A stretch of DNA of 64,000 bases from positions 217,173 to 281,172 of the forward strand of contig NZ_JACIJI010000004.1 in the NCBI RefSeq assembly GCF_014199335.1, given 5' to 3'. Under the pieces are notes generated by a model. That model did no database searches, was not told the origin of the DNA, and saw only the letters and a list, made by a program, of their open reading frames with translations. The stretch comes from Stakelama sediminis. Lineage in GTDB: Bacteria > Pseudomonadota > Alphaproteobacteria > Sphingomonadales > Sphingomonadaceae. Shown here in pieces: positions 36,371 to 45,667 of this stretch. The position numbers and the translations under genes were made by a program. Numbering within the stretch: the first letter of the stretch is position 1; each line of letters opens with the position of its first letter.

Positions 36371-37102
36371 ATGCCGCGCCTGTTCCATGTCAGTGACATC
36401 CATTTCGGTGCGGAAGACCCGCTGGCGCTTGCCTGGTTTGCCGACATGGTTGCGCAAAATGAGCCTGCGGCGATTCTTGTCACCGGGGATCTGACCATGC
36501 GGGCGCGGCGGCGGGAATTCGCCGCCGCGGCGCGCTGGCTGGAAGCACTGGGTCGCCCGGTTACGGTGGAGGTGGGCAATCACGACCTGCCTTATTTCAA
36601 TCCGGTGGCACGATTCCTTCGTCCCTATGCCCGGTATCGCGCAGTCGAGAAGCGGATTGAGCGTCCGCTGACCCTGCCGAACGTGGCGGTGATCCCGCTG
36701 AAGACCACGGCGCGGTTTCAATGGCGGCTCAACTGGTCGAAGGGTAAAGTGGGGGAGGAAAGCCTGATTAAGGCAAGAGAGCGGGTGCGTGCGTCATCGC
36801 GAGCCGGACAGGTGACGCTGGTGACGTGTCATCATCCGCTGGTCGAGGCGGGGACGAGCGGTACCGCACGTACCCATCATGGTCCAGGCGCCCTGAAGAT
36901 ACTGGCGGCAAGCGGGGTGGATGCGGTGCTGTCGGGGCATGTGCATGATCCGTTCGATATCGACTATCCGGTCGGGAACCGGCGCGTCCGATTGATCGGG
37001 GCGGGCACGCTTTCGGAACGGACCCGTGCGACGCGGCCTTCGTTCAACGATATCCTGATCGATGAAAACGGGATCGATGTGACGGTCCAACGCCTGTCCT
37101 GA
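36371..37102 (+). CDS. Metallophosphoesterase
   Basis: The 243-residue calcineurin-like phosphoesterase has the five metal-binding motifs in order: HVSDIHFG, TGDLTMRARRREF, VGNHDLPYF, VTCHHPLVEAG and SGHVHDPFD. The fold binds two metals and cleaves phosphoesters, often cyclic nucleotides or nucleotide sugars. The C-terminal GAGTLSERTRATRPSFN is typical of the CpdA/Icc-like group. It ends at a bidirectional terminator shared with the autotransporter gene. Confidence 0.87.
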   Translation: MPRLFHVSDIHFGAEDPLALAWFADMVAQNEPAAILVTGDLTMRARRREFAAAARWLEALGRPVTVEVGNHDLPYFNPVARFLRPYARYRAVEKRIERPLTLPNVAVIPLKTTARFQWRLNWSKGKVGEESLIKARERVRASSRAGQVTLVTCHHPLVEAGTSGTARTHHGPGALKILAASGVDAVLSGHVHDPFDIDYPVGNRRVRLIGAGTLSERTRATRPSFNDILIDENGIDVTVQRLS

Positions 37103-37114
37103 CCGCCATAAAGG

Positions 37115-37147
37115 AAAAAGGCGGCTCGCTTCCGAACCGCCTTTTTT
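37115..37147. terminator. Bidirectional intrinsic terminator
   Basis: AAAAAGGCGG (37115-37124) pairs with CCGCCTTTTT (37137-37146) across a 12-base loop. T runs appear on both strands. It ends the metallophosphoesterase gene (+) and the autotransporter gene (-). Confidence 0.9.
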
Positions 37148-37167
37148 ATTCAATATGACGATTCCGA

Positions 37168-40100
37168 TCAGAAGCGGATGGTGGCAGTTCCGCGGAAAGT
37201 CTGATTGGTGATATCCTCACGACCGACCGTGAAGTCGGTGGATACCGCCAGATTCAGCCGCTCGCTGCCGATGCGGAAACCGCCGCTGATTTCTCCCCAG
37301 TCACGATCGGTCGCGGGCAGCGCAAACAGCGCATCCGGGCCGATGCCGCCGACGAAATTGGCAGCGAAATAGCTGGGGTGCTTGGCGAAATCATGGACAT
37401 AGGTGCCGCTGACAAAGGGCTGTACGCTGCCCAGGCGGCTCGACAGATTCAGTCCACCACGACCCTGAATAGTGTCGTAATTGCCCAGATTATACATCAG
37501 CGCCGGGCCGTTACCGGTTTCGACCGCGGGGCCGAATTCGACATGCGCGGCGCGAACGGCAATCCGCGGGGTGATCGTGACACCGGCGGAACCGAATGCC
37601 TTGCTCAGCCCTGTCTCGCCGCTCAGCGCATAGGCGGTATCGTTCGACTTCAGGTTGAACATGGTCGTACCCGCTGCCACTGCGCGGCTGGTGTCATAGT
37701 TCAGCGCGCCGAGGCTAAGCTGCGAGTCCAGCGTGATCCCGTAGCCAAAGCCCGTCTTGCCGTAGAAGGTAAGCTGATAGAGATTGTCGCCTTCGGACCG
37801 TCCGGCGGTATTCGGCTGCGCATCGACATGGGTGTAGGAGAAGCCGATGCCGAAGAAGCCGCTGTCCGGGAACGCCTTTTCCAGACCGCCTGCCAGGAAA
37901 TATCCGTCGAAATCGTCGCGGGCATAGGGGCTGGCGGTCGGCATCCCGTCAGCATGACCGTTCAGATAGCCGCCGGAAACGAATGCCGACATGTCTTCCG
38001 GCAGGACGTTATGCTGAACATCCATCTGCCCGCCGCCATTGCCTGCCACGGATGTTGCCATCAGAGGGCTGGTGGCCGCGACCGAAGCGATCTGCATCGG
38101 CTGACCATAATAGGCCAGCGTTCCGCCCATATCGCCATTTTCCGACGTCGTCGTCAGACGGTTACGGAAAATCTGGTTCGAAGAGTCCAGCGCGGTGACG
38201 CCCATCGACCGCACCGATGCGGAAAAGCGCGGCGCATAGCTTTCCAGCGTCGCACGAATGCCGGATACGCTCATCAGGTCGAGCGGACCGTACAGGTCGG
38301 CGAACTTGTCATATACCGCACGGTTCTGATCGAGCAGGCGTGCATAGGATGTCTGGATCGGTGACGCGCGATTGACGACATCGATATATTTGCCCGCCGT
38401 TACGTCCACCACCACGGCGTTGGCAGTATAGTGCACATCGGGACGCAGGATCGCACTAATCGCCGGTGACACCGCATCGAACGTTCCCGTGACCCCGCCC
38501 TCTGCGGTTACGACGGTGTATTCATTGCCATAGCGGACCATGCCGTCGGCAGTCTGCGATAAGACCAGCGTGCCGCCGACATTCGCCATACCATCCAGCG
38601 GATTGCCATCGGCATCCGCAGTCGTGGCATTGACCGCGATCAGGTCGGAAACGCCGTTGCTGCCCAGATCGACCAAATAAACTGTGCCGGATGCAAGGCC
38701 CACATTACCGTTAAAGGTCAGCGTGCCGATCGTACCGACGCCGCCGGGCGCAATGACGCCGGCCATGCTGGTGAAATAGGGCGCATTGATCGTGCCGCTA
38801 CCCTGCAGGCCGCCGCTCATGAGGAAGAAATCGCCCATGGTCGACAGCGTGCCGTTGACGCGCATCATGCCCGAATATTGCGTGATGTCGATCAGGCTGG
38901 TGAGCGAAGCGCCTGCGTTGATATCGAGGCCTGCATCGATATTGGCAATCGTCAACCGGTCGATCGTAACATCCGTCGAAAGGGTCGTTATGCCGCTGTT
39001 GGCCAGTGTCACGTCGAAATATCGCGGTGCGATACCGTTAGCAGGATCACCGTCGCTGTTATTGGGAACGAAATCTGTCGCTCCCGGCAGGCCGTTGGTC
39101 AGCGTGGGATCGGGAAGCGTCGGGCTGGAAGCATCGGCTGTCGTACCGGCAGACGCGCTGGCGGTGCCGCTGCTCAGCGATGCGGTCGAGGCAGACCCCT
39201 TGTCATTGGCCGTGGTGCCGATCGGATCGCCGGTGACCGTCTCGGTGCCTGAGCCCACGTCATAGCAGTCGCTGAAGGCGGTGGTCTGATAACAGGCCTG
39301 CCCGAAGGCGCCATCGCTGCCGGTCTTGCCCTCGCCGGGAGCGGTCGGGATACCGTTGACCAGATTGCCGTTCGCATCGATCACCATATAGGCCGGATCG
39401 AGATCGGTCTGCCAGTGCGTGGGGTCGCTCCATGCACCGTCACCCGCCTTGGCGGAGACGTAGTGATACGGATTGTTGGCGGCGATCCAGTCCCAATAGA
39501 GGTACAGCGGCTGATAGAAGCTGGCCGTACCATAGCCGTTCGGCGGGGCGCCGTTGAAGAAGCGGGTATAGCCGCCCGAAAGCACGCCGATCACGACCGG
39601 CTGATCAAAGGTGTCATCAAGGATCAGGGGGCCGCCGGAGTCGCCGCTGGCAGTCGTGCCCTCGTTCGGCACGGCATTGTCGCGCCAGGCGTTGAAATCA
39701 TATGGGCTGGCTTCCGCCGTGCCACGCTTCGGATCGTCAAAGTCGATCCAGTAGAGGTTTTGATACAGCCCGTTGGGCGATCCGAACAGGAAGGTTTCGA
39801 AGTCGTTGAGCGACGCAAGCGCGCCCAGCATGTTTTCCGCAACGCGGCGGCGATAGTCGATCCCGCCGGTCGAACCGGTGGAAGCCGATCCGTTATTTCC
39901 GTATCCTTCGATCGTTACATGATAGCCGGTGCCGTTGGCGTCGATCGTTGCCGGTGCGGGAAGGCGTGAGAACAGCAGCGACCAGGTAGGTACATCGGAA
40001 GCCGGCGTATCAAGCGCCGCCATTGCAACGTCGCTGTAGTAAAAGCCGTTTGCATCCGGTTCGAGCGAGCCGGGATTATAGGTAACGTAGTTGGAGTTAT

Positions 40101-40650
40101 ACATCGCCTGGGCGACATTGGTCTGGTAACCGCCAAACAGCCAGTTGCCGAAAGCGCTGTTACCGGCCTGATTATTGTTGTTCGAAAAACCGAATCCGAT
40201 CGGTTTACCGCCATTGGCGGCACCGTAATCGGTGGCCGCATTCTCATTGACGCAGTGCGCGGCAAAAATCACGGTGCGCGGATTAATCAACGTGGCGGTG
40301 CAGAGACCCAGATAGCCATTCTGCTGATCAATCACCATCTGCCCGACGCCGGTGATGTCGTTCGGATCCAGGTCCGTGGAGGGCGTGCCGGGGTCCGCAA
40401 TCACGATCTGCGGATCGGGTGCAACCTGTGTAATCGGAGCACTTTGGGCGACCCGATAGATGTTGGTAGGGGCGGTTCCGGACGTATCGCTCTGCGCTTC
40501 CAGATAGCTGTTCGTGATCGAATCGTTGATCGACGGACCTGCAATGTCGGTGGATTGCGCATTGGCCGTGCCGGTGACGGCAAAACAAATACCCGCCGCC
40601 GAAGCAAGCCAGAGCGAGCGGCGCGAATAAGCACGTAGCGACGATGACAT
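37168..40650 (-). CDS. Autotransporter with trypsin-like serine protease passenger
   Basis: The 1160-residue type Va secretion protein has a signal peptide (LWLASAAGICFAVTGTANAQ). Its S1-type protease domain has the full triad: His132 in FAAHCVNEN, Asp207 in YYSDVAMAALD and Ser338 in GDSGGPLILDD. A beta-helix-like middle follows with GSGTINAPYFTSMAGVIAPG. The last about 280 residues form a C-terminal beta-barrel ending TFRGTATIRF with terminal Phe. The passenger would be exposed on the cell surface and could process itself or external proteins. It is a single-gene unit with a terminator downstream. Confidence 0.88.
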   Translation of the reverse strand: MSSSLRAYSRRSLWLASAAGICFAVTGTANAQSTDIAGPSINDSITNSYLEAQSDTSGTAPTNIYRVAQSAPITQVAPDPQIVIADPGTPSTDLDPNDITGVGQMVIDQQNGYLGLCTATLINPRTVIFAAHCVNENAATDYGAANGGKPIGFGFSNNNNQAGNSAFGNWLFGGYQTNVAQAMYNSNYVTYNPGSLEPDANGFYYSDVAMAALDTPASDVPTWSLLFSRLPAPATIDANGTGYHVTIEGYGNNGSASTGSTGGIDYRRRVAENMLGALASLNDFETFLFGSPNGLYQNLYWIDFDDPKRGTAEASPYDFNAWRDNAVPNEGTTASGDSGGPLILDDTFDQPVVIGVLSGGYTRFFNGAPPNGYGTASFYQPLYLYWDWIAANNPYHYVSAKAGDGAWSDPTHWQTDLDPAYMVIDANGNLVNGIPTAPGEGKTGSDGAFGQACYQTTAFSDCYDVGSGTETVTGDPIGTTANDKGSASTASLSSGTASASAGTTADASSPTLPDPTLTNGLPGATDFVPNNSDGDPANGIAPRYFDVTLANSGITTLSTDVTIDRLTIANIDAGLDINAGASLTSLIDITQYSGMMRVNGTLSTMGDFFLMSGGLQGSGTINAPYFTSMAGVIAPGGVGTIGTLTFNGNVGLASGTVYLVDLGSNGVSDLIAVNATTADADGNPLDGMANVGGTLVLSQTADGMVRYGNEYTVVTAEGGVTGTFDAVSPAISAILRPDVHYTANAVVVDVTAGKYIDVVNRASPIQTSYARLLDQNRAVYDKFADLYGPLDLMSVSGIRATLESYAPRFSASVRSMGVTALDSSNQIFRNRLTTTSENGDMGGTLAYYGQPMQIASVAATSPLMATSVAGNGGGQMDVQHNVLPEDMSAFVSGGYLNGHADGMPTASPYARDDFDGYFLAGGLEKAFPDSGFFGIGFSYTHVDAQPNTAGRSEGDNLYQLTFYGKTGFGYGITLDSQLSLGALNYDTSRAVAAGTTMFNLKSNDTAYALSGETGLSKAFGSAGVTITPRIAVRAAHVEFGPAVETGNGPALMYNLGNYDTIQGRGGLNLSSRLGSVQPFVSGTYVHDFAKHPSYFAANFVGGIGPDALFALPATDRDWGEISGGFRIGSERLNLAVSTDFTVGREDITNQTFRGTATIRF

Positions 40651-40805
40651 ATTTTAATTCCCCCAACTTTCAGATGGCCGCAACCTTATAACCACCCCAC
40701 TCGCTTGCAACGCCAAAATTCATCTGGAGTTAATGTCGCGTCGCCCTGTTGCGAATTTGTGACGCTAAGGACATCAATACCCTGAACTATCACGGAAATC
40801 CGTAC

Positions 40806-40835
40806 GAAAAAGGGCGGCCCGTTGCCGGACCGCCC
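40806..40835 (-). terminator. Intrinsic terminator of rplM-rpsI
   Basis: Arms GGGCGG (40812-40817) and CCGCCC (40830-40835) are followed on the minus strand by TTTTTC. It lies 27 bases past the rpsI stop. Confidence 0.85.
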
Positions 40836-40862
40836 TGAATTTCGTTTCGATGAAGAAACGAC

Positions 40863-41399
40863 TTAGCGCTTCGAGAACTGGAAGCTGCGGCGGGCCTTTG
40901 CCTTGCCGTATTTCTTACGCTCGACCGCGCGGCTGTCGCGGGTCAGGAAGCCTGCCTGCTTGACCGGGGTACGCAGCGCGGGTTCGTAGCGCGTCAGGGC
41001 CTGGCTGATGCCGTGCTTGACGGCACCGGCCTGACCGGACAGGCCGCCGCCCTTGACCGTGCAGACCACGTCATACTGACCGCGGCGCTCGGTAATGTCG
41101 AACGGCTGGTTGATGACGAGACGCAGCGTCGGGCGTGCGAAATACACGGCCTGATCGCGGCCGTTGATCGTGATCTTGCCCGAACCGGGCTTCAGCCATA
41201 CGCGGGCGACCGCATCCTTGCGGCGACCGGTGGCATAGGCGCGACCATATTGATCGACTTCCTGTTCACGCAGCGGCGCGGTTTCGCGCACGGGCGTGTC
41301 GGCATCCGGCGCGACCTGCGCGTCGGGGGCGGGCTGGGCAGCGGGCTGACCCTCGGTCAGCTTGCCCAGATCGGAAAGAGACTGGCGATTATCGGACAT
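40863..41399 (-). CDS. rpsI: 30S ribosomal protein S9
   Basis: The 178-residue protein ends with the S9 core: [38 protein letters not shown] and [18 protein letters not shown], whose basic tail reaches the decoding centre. The N-terminal 45 residues are an acidic, Pro/Ala-rich extension, usual in sphingomonads. Its start codon shares one base with the rplM stop, so the pair is translationally coupled. Confidence 0.96.
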   Translation of the reverse strand: MSDNRQSLSDLGKLTEGQPAAQPAPDAQVAPDADTPVRETAPLREQEVDQYGRAYATGRRKDAVARVWLKPGSGKITINGRDQAVYFARPTLRLVINQPFDITERRGQYDVVCTVKGGGLSGQAGAVKHGISQALTRYEPALRTPVKQAGFLTRDSRAVERKKYGKAKARRSFQFSKR

Positions 41400-41878
41400 C
41401 AGGCGCCCACCTTGTTCTTGCGATTCATGCTCGCGATATCGAGGACTTCGGGGTTCTGAGCTTCATGCGGATGCTCCGAACCGGCGTAAATGCGCAGGTT
41501 GCGCATCTGCTGACGACCAAGCGGGCCGCGCGGGATCATCCGTTCGATGGCCTTTTCCAGCACGCGCTCCGGGAAGCGACCTTCGAGCACCTTGTCGGCG
41601 CGCACTTCCTTCAGCCCGCCGGCATAACCGGTGTGCTTGTAATACATCTTCTGCGTCAGCTTCTTGCCGGTGAACTTCACCTTGTCGGCATTGATGACGA
41701 TGACATTGTCACCGCAATCGACATGCGGGGTGAAGCTCGGCTTGTGCTTGCCGCGCAGAACATTGGCGATGATCGTCGCTGCGCGACCGACCACCAGGCC
41801 TTCGGCATCGACGATATGCCATTTCTTTTCCACCTCATGCGGCTTGGCCGACTTGGTGGTCTTCATCAGCGCCTTCAT
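41399..41878 (-). CDS. rplM: 50S ribosomal protein L13
   Basis: From ATG 41878 the protein has 159 residues. Conserved blocks are [48 protein letters not shown] and [19 protein letters not shown]. The longer frame to 41962 adds residues not found in L13. rplM-rpsI is the standard order. Confidence 0.96.
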   Translation of the reverse strand: MKALMKTTKSAKPHEVEKKWHIVDAEGLVVGRAATIIANVLRGKHKPSFTPHVDCGDNVIVINADKVKFTGKKLTQKMYYKHTGYAGGLKEVRADKVLEGRFPERVLEKAIERMIPRGPLGRQQMRNLRIYAGSEHPHEAQNPEVLDIASMNRKNKVGA

Positions 41879-42013
41879 GGGCTTTTCGACCTTGCTATCA
41901 GGGTTGAACGAGTAAACGCCGCCCAACGGGACGGCGTCGATGGCGGCCGTTTGGCGGAACATTGCTGTTAAGTCAAGCGAAACCGGGCAATAGCGAACGG
42001 GTATTATAGTACC

Positions 42014-42850
42014 TTATGGTTGTTCGGAGACCGTCGCCACCGTTGTTTCAACCTGTTCCAGCCCGTCGATTGCAGTGGTTTTCGTGTTCGTGCGCCGTAC
42101 GATCAGCGCGGTGGCGGGATCGATTTCCTGCTGGGTGGTAATGATCAGATGCGCGTCGACTGGATGCCCCGTTTTGTCGGGTGTGCGCAGGTCTCCCGAC
42201 ACGCTGGTTTCGACGGTCAGCAGCTTGCCGTCCATCCAGCTTCGTCGCGTTCCCGTCAGCGCCGCCTTCTGGCGTTCATAAGAGAGGGTGGGACGGGAAA
42301 CATCCTCTGTCGGGTGGACGCCGCGCGCAGTGGCGGCGACATCATAGGCGGAACTGAGCAATGACCCCAGCATCATGCGCTGCTGGGCCGGGGACAGCGC
42401 CAGCATCCGCGCGCGGATCGCGGGTGCGTCTGCCTTGCGAGGGGATTCCACACCGTCGAAGCGGGATACGATACCGTCGCAAAAGCGGCGCCACAGTTCG
42501 GCGCGGTCTTCTACGGAGAGAATTTTTCCACCGGCGTCGAGGTGATAGCGGATAACGCTGCCGGTCAGCGGCCTGACGCCCGCTGCGAACAGTGCGCTGC
42601 GCTTGTCATGCGCGGTGCCGCCTGCATCGGTCAGTGTCATTTCGGCGACATAGCCGTTTTGTGCGCGATGAAAGACGATCCGGCGGACCAGATGAACGCT
42701 GTTATGTTCTGTGCCGAACCGAAAGCGGGTTTCGGTGCGGTAGATCAGGGTGCGGTCCAGCGGCGGCGCGAAAACGCCTGCCTCTGCGCTGGCAGGCGCA
42801 GGGGCCGGGCGGGACAGGGCAGGGACCGGATCAGGCGCCGGTAGAAGCAT
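42014..42850 (-). CDS. Hypothetical protein downstream of cutA
   Basis: From ATG 42850 the protein has 278 residues and overlaps the cutA end by 20 bases. It starts with a Pro/Ala-rich stretch and no obvious signal. The body is mostly beta (TLIYRTETRFRFGTEHNSVH, LVRRIVFHRAQNGYVAEM, TRRSWMDGKLLTVETS) and resembles lipoprotein-like or DUF-type periplasmic folds. No family is recognised. It is the last gene of a probable ctaA-cutA operon. Confidence 0.6.
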   Translation of the reverse strand: MLLPAPDPVPALSRPAPAPASAEAGVFAPPLDRTLIYRTETRFRFGTEHNSVHLVRRIVFHRAQNGYVAEMTLTDAGGTAHDKRSALFAAGVRPLTGSVIRYHLDAGGKILSVEDRAELWRRFCDGIVSRFDGVESPRKADAPAIRARMLALSPAQQRMMLGSLLSSAYDVAATARGVHPTEDVSRPTLSYERQKAALTGTRRSWMDGKLLTVETSVSGDLRTPDKTGHPVDAHLIITTQQEIDPATALIVRRTNTKTTAIDGLEQVETTVATVSEQP

Positions 42851-43151
42851 GGACCCAGGCGATGGCGGGAGGAGCGGCGTGGGCGATCCAGTGTTCGATG
42901 ACCGGCACGTCATAGGGGTGCAGCGCGGTAAGGCGCGCACATAGCCTGTCGGTCAGCGGAATGGCGGTTTTGAACAGCACCGGCACTTCCGGGTCTTCGG
43001 CGATACCGTCCTGCCAATGATAGATGGACTGGCACGGCGCCATGACATTGGCGCAGGCGGCAAAGCGTGCCTCGACCAGTTCGCGGGCGACCGCCTTGGC
43101 GGTGGCGGCGTCGGGAAAGGTCGTATGCACCAGCATCATCGTGTCGCTCAT
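42831..43151 (-). CDS. cutA: Divalent-cation tolerance protein CutA
   Basis: The 106-residue trimeric PII-like protein has the CutA motifs VEARFAACANVMAPCQSIYH (with Cys), FKTAIPLTDRLCARLTALHP and YDVPVIEHW. It was named after copper tolerance, but its real function is unsettled. ATG 43151 overlaps the stop of ctaA as ATGA (43148-43151). Confidence 0.9.
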   Translation of the reverse strand: MSDTMMLVHTTFPDAATAKAVARELVEARFAACANVMAPCQSIYHWQDGIAEDPEVPVLFKTAIPLTDRLCARLTALHPYDVPVIEHWIAHAAPPAIAWVHASTGA

Positions 43152-44236
43152 ACGGTTCTGCGTCCCCGTTCGCCCAGCAGGTGGGCGCACCATGTTGTCG
43201 CCACCACCAGCAGTGCGCCGACCAGTTGATGCGATGCCGCCAGCCAGATCGGTACGCCCGCCATCACCACCGCGATGCCGAGCAGGATCTGAATGCCGAT
43301 CAGACTATGCACGGCGACCGATGCCGAGCGACGAATACCGCGTACCTTGCGCGCCAGCACGACCAGTGCGCCCAGCGTTACCCAGGCCCACCAGCGATGA
43401 ATGAAGTGCACCGTATACGGATCGTTGAACAGTGCGTCGGCCAGCGGATGGCTGGAAAACTCCGCATAAGGAAAGAAATGCCCGTTCATCAGCGGCCATT
43501 GATCTGTGACGAGCCCGGCGCGCAATCCCGCCATGAACGCGCCATAGATGAGCTGGATCAGCAGGATCAGGCCGACCGTGATGGCGACCGGACGCAGCAC
43601 CGCAGGGCGCGCCAGCGGATTGGTCGACAGTTGCCGCAGGTCGAATGCGGTCCACAAAATACCTGCCATGGTGAACAATGCGGTGATCAGGTGGATCGCC
43701 AGCCAGTAATGGCTGACCTCGATCATACCCGGCTGCAAGCCTGAGCGTACCATCAGCCAGCCGAACGCCCCCTGCAATCCGCCCAACGCGAGCAGCGCGA
43801 CCAGACGCCAGCCATAGCCGCGCGGGATCTGACGCCGGATCGCGAACCAGACCAGCGGGATGAAGAATGCCATGCCGATGAACCGGCCCAGCAACCGGTG
43901 CGAATATTCCCAGAAGAAAATGCCCTTGAACTGGGTGAGCGTCATCCCCGCATGGATCGCGGCATATTGATCGATTTCGCGGTAATGCGCGAACTCCGCC
44001 TGCCACTGGGCGTGGCTTAACGGCGGGATGATACCGCTGATCGGATCCCATTGGGTGATCGACAGGCCGGATTCGGTGAGCCGGGTGACGCCGCCCACCA
44101 CCACCATCGCGACGATTAGCGCGGCGACGAAGAACAGCCAGTTGGCAATGGCCTTTGGCCGCGCCGTTACGGGGATATGAGTCGATTGCAGCACGCTGTC
44201 CGCTTTACGCAAGCCTGTGCGCAGATGCCAGTGCAT
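43148..44236 (-). CDS. ctaA: Heme A synthase (COX15/CtaA)
   Basis: The 362-residue membrane protein has about eight helices and oxidises heme O to heme A for cytochrome c oxidase. Heme-ligand histidines lie in EYSHRLLGRFIGMAFF, EVSHYWLAIHLITALF, HFIHRWWAWVTLGALVVLA and ASHQLVGALLVV. GGVTRLTESGLSITQWDPI is the family signature. It is the first gene of a coupled unit with cutA and the hypothetical gene, and is divergent from the MerC gene. Confidence 0.93.
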   Translation of the reverse strand: MHWHLRTGLRKADSVLQSTHIPVTARPKAIANWLFFVAALIVAMVVVGGVTRLTESGLSITQWDPISGIIPPLSHAQWQAEFAHYREIDQYAAIHAGMTLTQFKGIFFWEYSHRLLGRFIGMAFFIPLVWFAIRRQIPRGYGWRLVALLALGGLQGAFGWLMVRSGLQPGMIEVSHYWLAIHLITALFTMAGILWTAFDLRQLSTNPLARPAVLRPVAITVGLILLIQLIYGAFMAGLRAGLVTDQWPLMNGHFFPYAEFSSHPLADALFNDPYTVHFIHRWWAWVTLGALVVLARKVRGIRRSASVAVHSLIGIQILLGIAVVMAGVPIWLAASHQLVGALLVVATTWCAHLLGERGRRTV

Positions 44237-44253
44237 CGAGATGACGCGAACAT

Positions 44254-44276
44254 GAAATGTTATGTTGTACCTTTAA
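44254..44276. promoter_or_regulatory. Candidate Zur box upstream of the MerC-zur unit
   Basis: GAAATGTTAT matches a full half of the known Zur operator; the other half is degenerate (TACCTTTA, giving an imperfect dyad). It lies between ctaA (-) and the MerC gene (+), 28 bases before the MerC ATG. The next gene encodes a Zur-like Fur protein, so autoregulation is plausible. Confidence 0.4.
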
Positions 44277-44303
44277 GCGGAGCTGCCTATACCGAAAGCC
44301 GTC

Positions 44304-44708
44304 ATGACCACCCTGGCATCCCCGGTCGGCATCTGGAGCCGTATCGACGCGCGCATCGACCGGATTGCGATCGCGCTCAGCGGGCTGTGTCTGGTCCATT
44401 GCATCGCAAGTGCGGTCCTGCTCGCGCTGCTGGCATCGGCGGGAGCGCTGCTCGATCCGCATATTCACGAAACCGGGCTGGCGCTGGCGATCGTGCTGGG
44501 TGTAATCGGCCTGGGGCGCGGCATCCTGACGCACGGGCAGATGCTGCCGCTCGTGTTCGGCGCGTTCGGACTTGGCGTGATGGCCGGAGCGCTCAGCATT
44601 CCGCATGGTCCGGAAGAGACGATTTTCACGCTGCTGGGCGTCACTTTTCTCGCCGCGGGACATGAACTGAACCGGCGTGCCGGGTCGGGAGCTTGCTGCG
44701 CGCACTAA
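44304..44708 (+). CDS. MerC-domain membrane protein
   Basis: The 134-residue protein has four membrane helices and the MerC pattern with the metal-binding pair in the first helix, SGLCLVHCIASAVLLALL (Cys and His). A second pair, GSGACCAH, is at the C-terminus. MerC proteins move mercury or similar soft/transition metals across the inner membrane. With no mer reductase here and a Zur-like gene next, a role in zinc handling is more likely than mercury resistance. Confidence 0.78.
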   Translation: MTTLASPVGIWSRIDARIDRIAIALSGLCLVHCIASAVLLALLASAGALLDPHIHETGLALAIVLGVIGLGRGILTHGQMLPLVFGAFGLGVMAGALSIPHGPEETIFTLLGVTFLAAGHELNRRAGSGACCAH

Positions 44709-44727
44709 CTGTGCTTACCTTGGTGGG

Positions 44728-45186
44728 ATGCACGGTCACGATCATCATGAACATAGCGGCGCCGCCCTGACCCATGCGGCGCAGATGACGCTGGAAAAGG
44801 CGGGCGAGCAATGGACCGCCATGCGCGAACGCGTGTTCGAGGCGCTGGCGTCGTTCGATAACCCGGCATCGGCCTATGATATTGCCGAGGAAGTGTCGAA
44901 GCGGGAAGGGCGCCGCGTCGCCGCCAACAGCGTGTATCGCATCCTCGACCTGTTCGTGACATCGAACCTCGCCCGGCGGGTGGAAAGCGAAAACGCCTAT
45001 ATCGCCAACGCGCACCCCGACTGTCTGCACGATTGTATTTTTCTGGTGTGCGATACGTGCGGTCAGACCACGCATATCGATGATGACACCATTACCCGTA
45101 CAGTGCGCGTCGCTGCCGAAAAAGCGGGCTTTTCACCAGAGCGCCCGGTGATCGAGGTGCGTGGGAAATGCTCTGATTGTAGCTGA
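44728..45186 (+). CDS. zur: Fur-family regulator, Zur-like
   Basis: The 152-residue metal-sensing repressor starts with a His-rich stretch (MHGHDHHEHSG). The winged helix is ASAYDIAEEVSKREGRRVAA followed by NSVYRILDLF. Structural zinc is held by CDTCGQ and CSDCS, and DCLHDCIFLVC gives sensory ligands. The position after a MerC metal transporter and a candidate Zur box point to zinc rather than iron. ATG 44728 has TGGTGGG upstream. Confidence 0.78.
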   Translation: MHGHDHHEHSGAALTHAAQMTLEKAGEQWTAMRERVFEALASFDNPASAYDIAEEVSKREGRRVAANSVYRILDLFVTSNLARRVESENAYIANAHPDCLHDCIFLVCDTCGQTTHIDDDTITRTVRVAAEKAGFSPERPVIEVRGKCSDCS

Positions 45187-45280
45187 TTGCGCAGACTGAT
45201 GGATGACCCATCAGCGTTTTGACCTCTCTGCTGTATCCTATGCGACGGGCGCTATCTGAAAGCATGGGAGAAGGCAGAAA

Positions 45281-45655
45281 ATGATGATTTCCGCTCTGGC
45301 GCTGCTGCTAAATGCGGTGCAACCCGCACCGCAGGCGGCTTCGCGTGCCTCATGCATGGATAAAGCGCAGACCAACCTTGATTTTCAACATTGCGGCGCG
45401 GCGGAGGTGACGCGGCTGGACGGCGAACTCAACCGCGTCTGGAAACAGGTTTATCCGTCGCTCGACGCGGAAACGAAAGCTGCATTGCTGAACGAGCAAC
45501 GGCTGTGGATCAAGTTCAAGGACCAAAGCTGCAGCGCCTGGCAGACCGGCTATTTCGGGCGCGAGGGGCAGGTCATCCATTTCTATGCCTGCCGCGCCGA
45601 TGTGCTGCGGCATCGCATTGAATATCTGAAGTCGCTGAAGCCGTCGGGAATGTGA
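45281..45655 (+). CDS. LprI-family (DUF1311) secreted protein
   Basis: The 124-residue protein has a short signal peptide (ISALALLLNAVQPAPQAA). The LprI core is SCMDKAQTNLDFQHCGAAEV, then LNEQRLWIKFKDQSCSAW and FYACRADVLRHRIEYLK, with four cysteines that would form two disulfides. Mycobacterial LprI inhibits lysozyme; for this protein that is only a family inference. Confidence 0.78.
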   Translation: MMISALALLLNAVQPAPQAASRASCMDKAQTNLDFQHCGAAEVTRLDGELNRVWKQVYPSLDAETKAALLNEQRLWIKFKDQSCSAWQTGYFGREGQVIHFYACRADVLRHRIEYLKSLKPSGM

Positions 45656-45667
45656 CGAACCGGCGGT

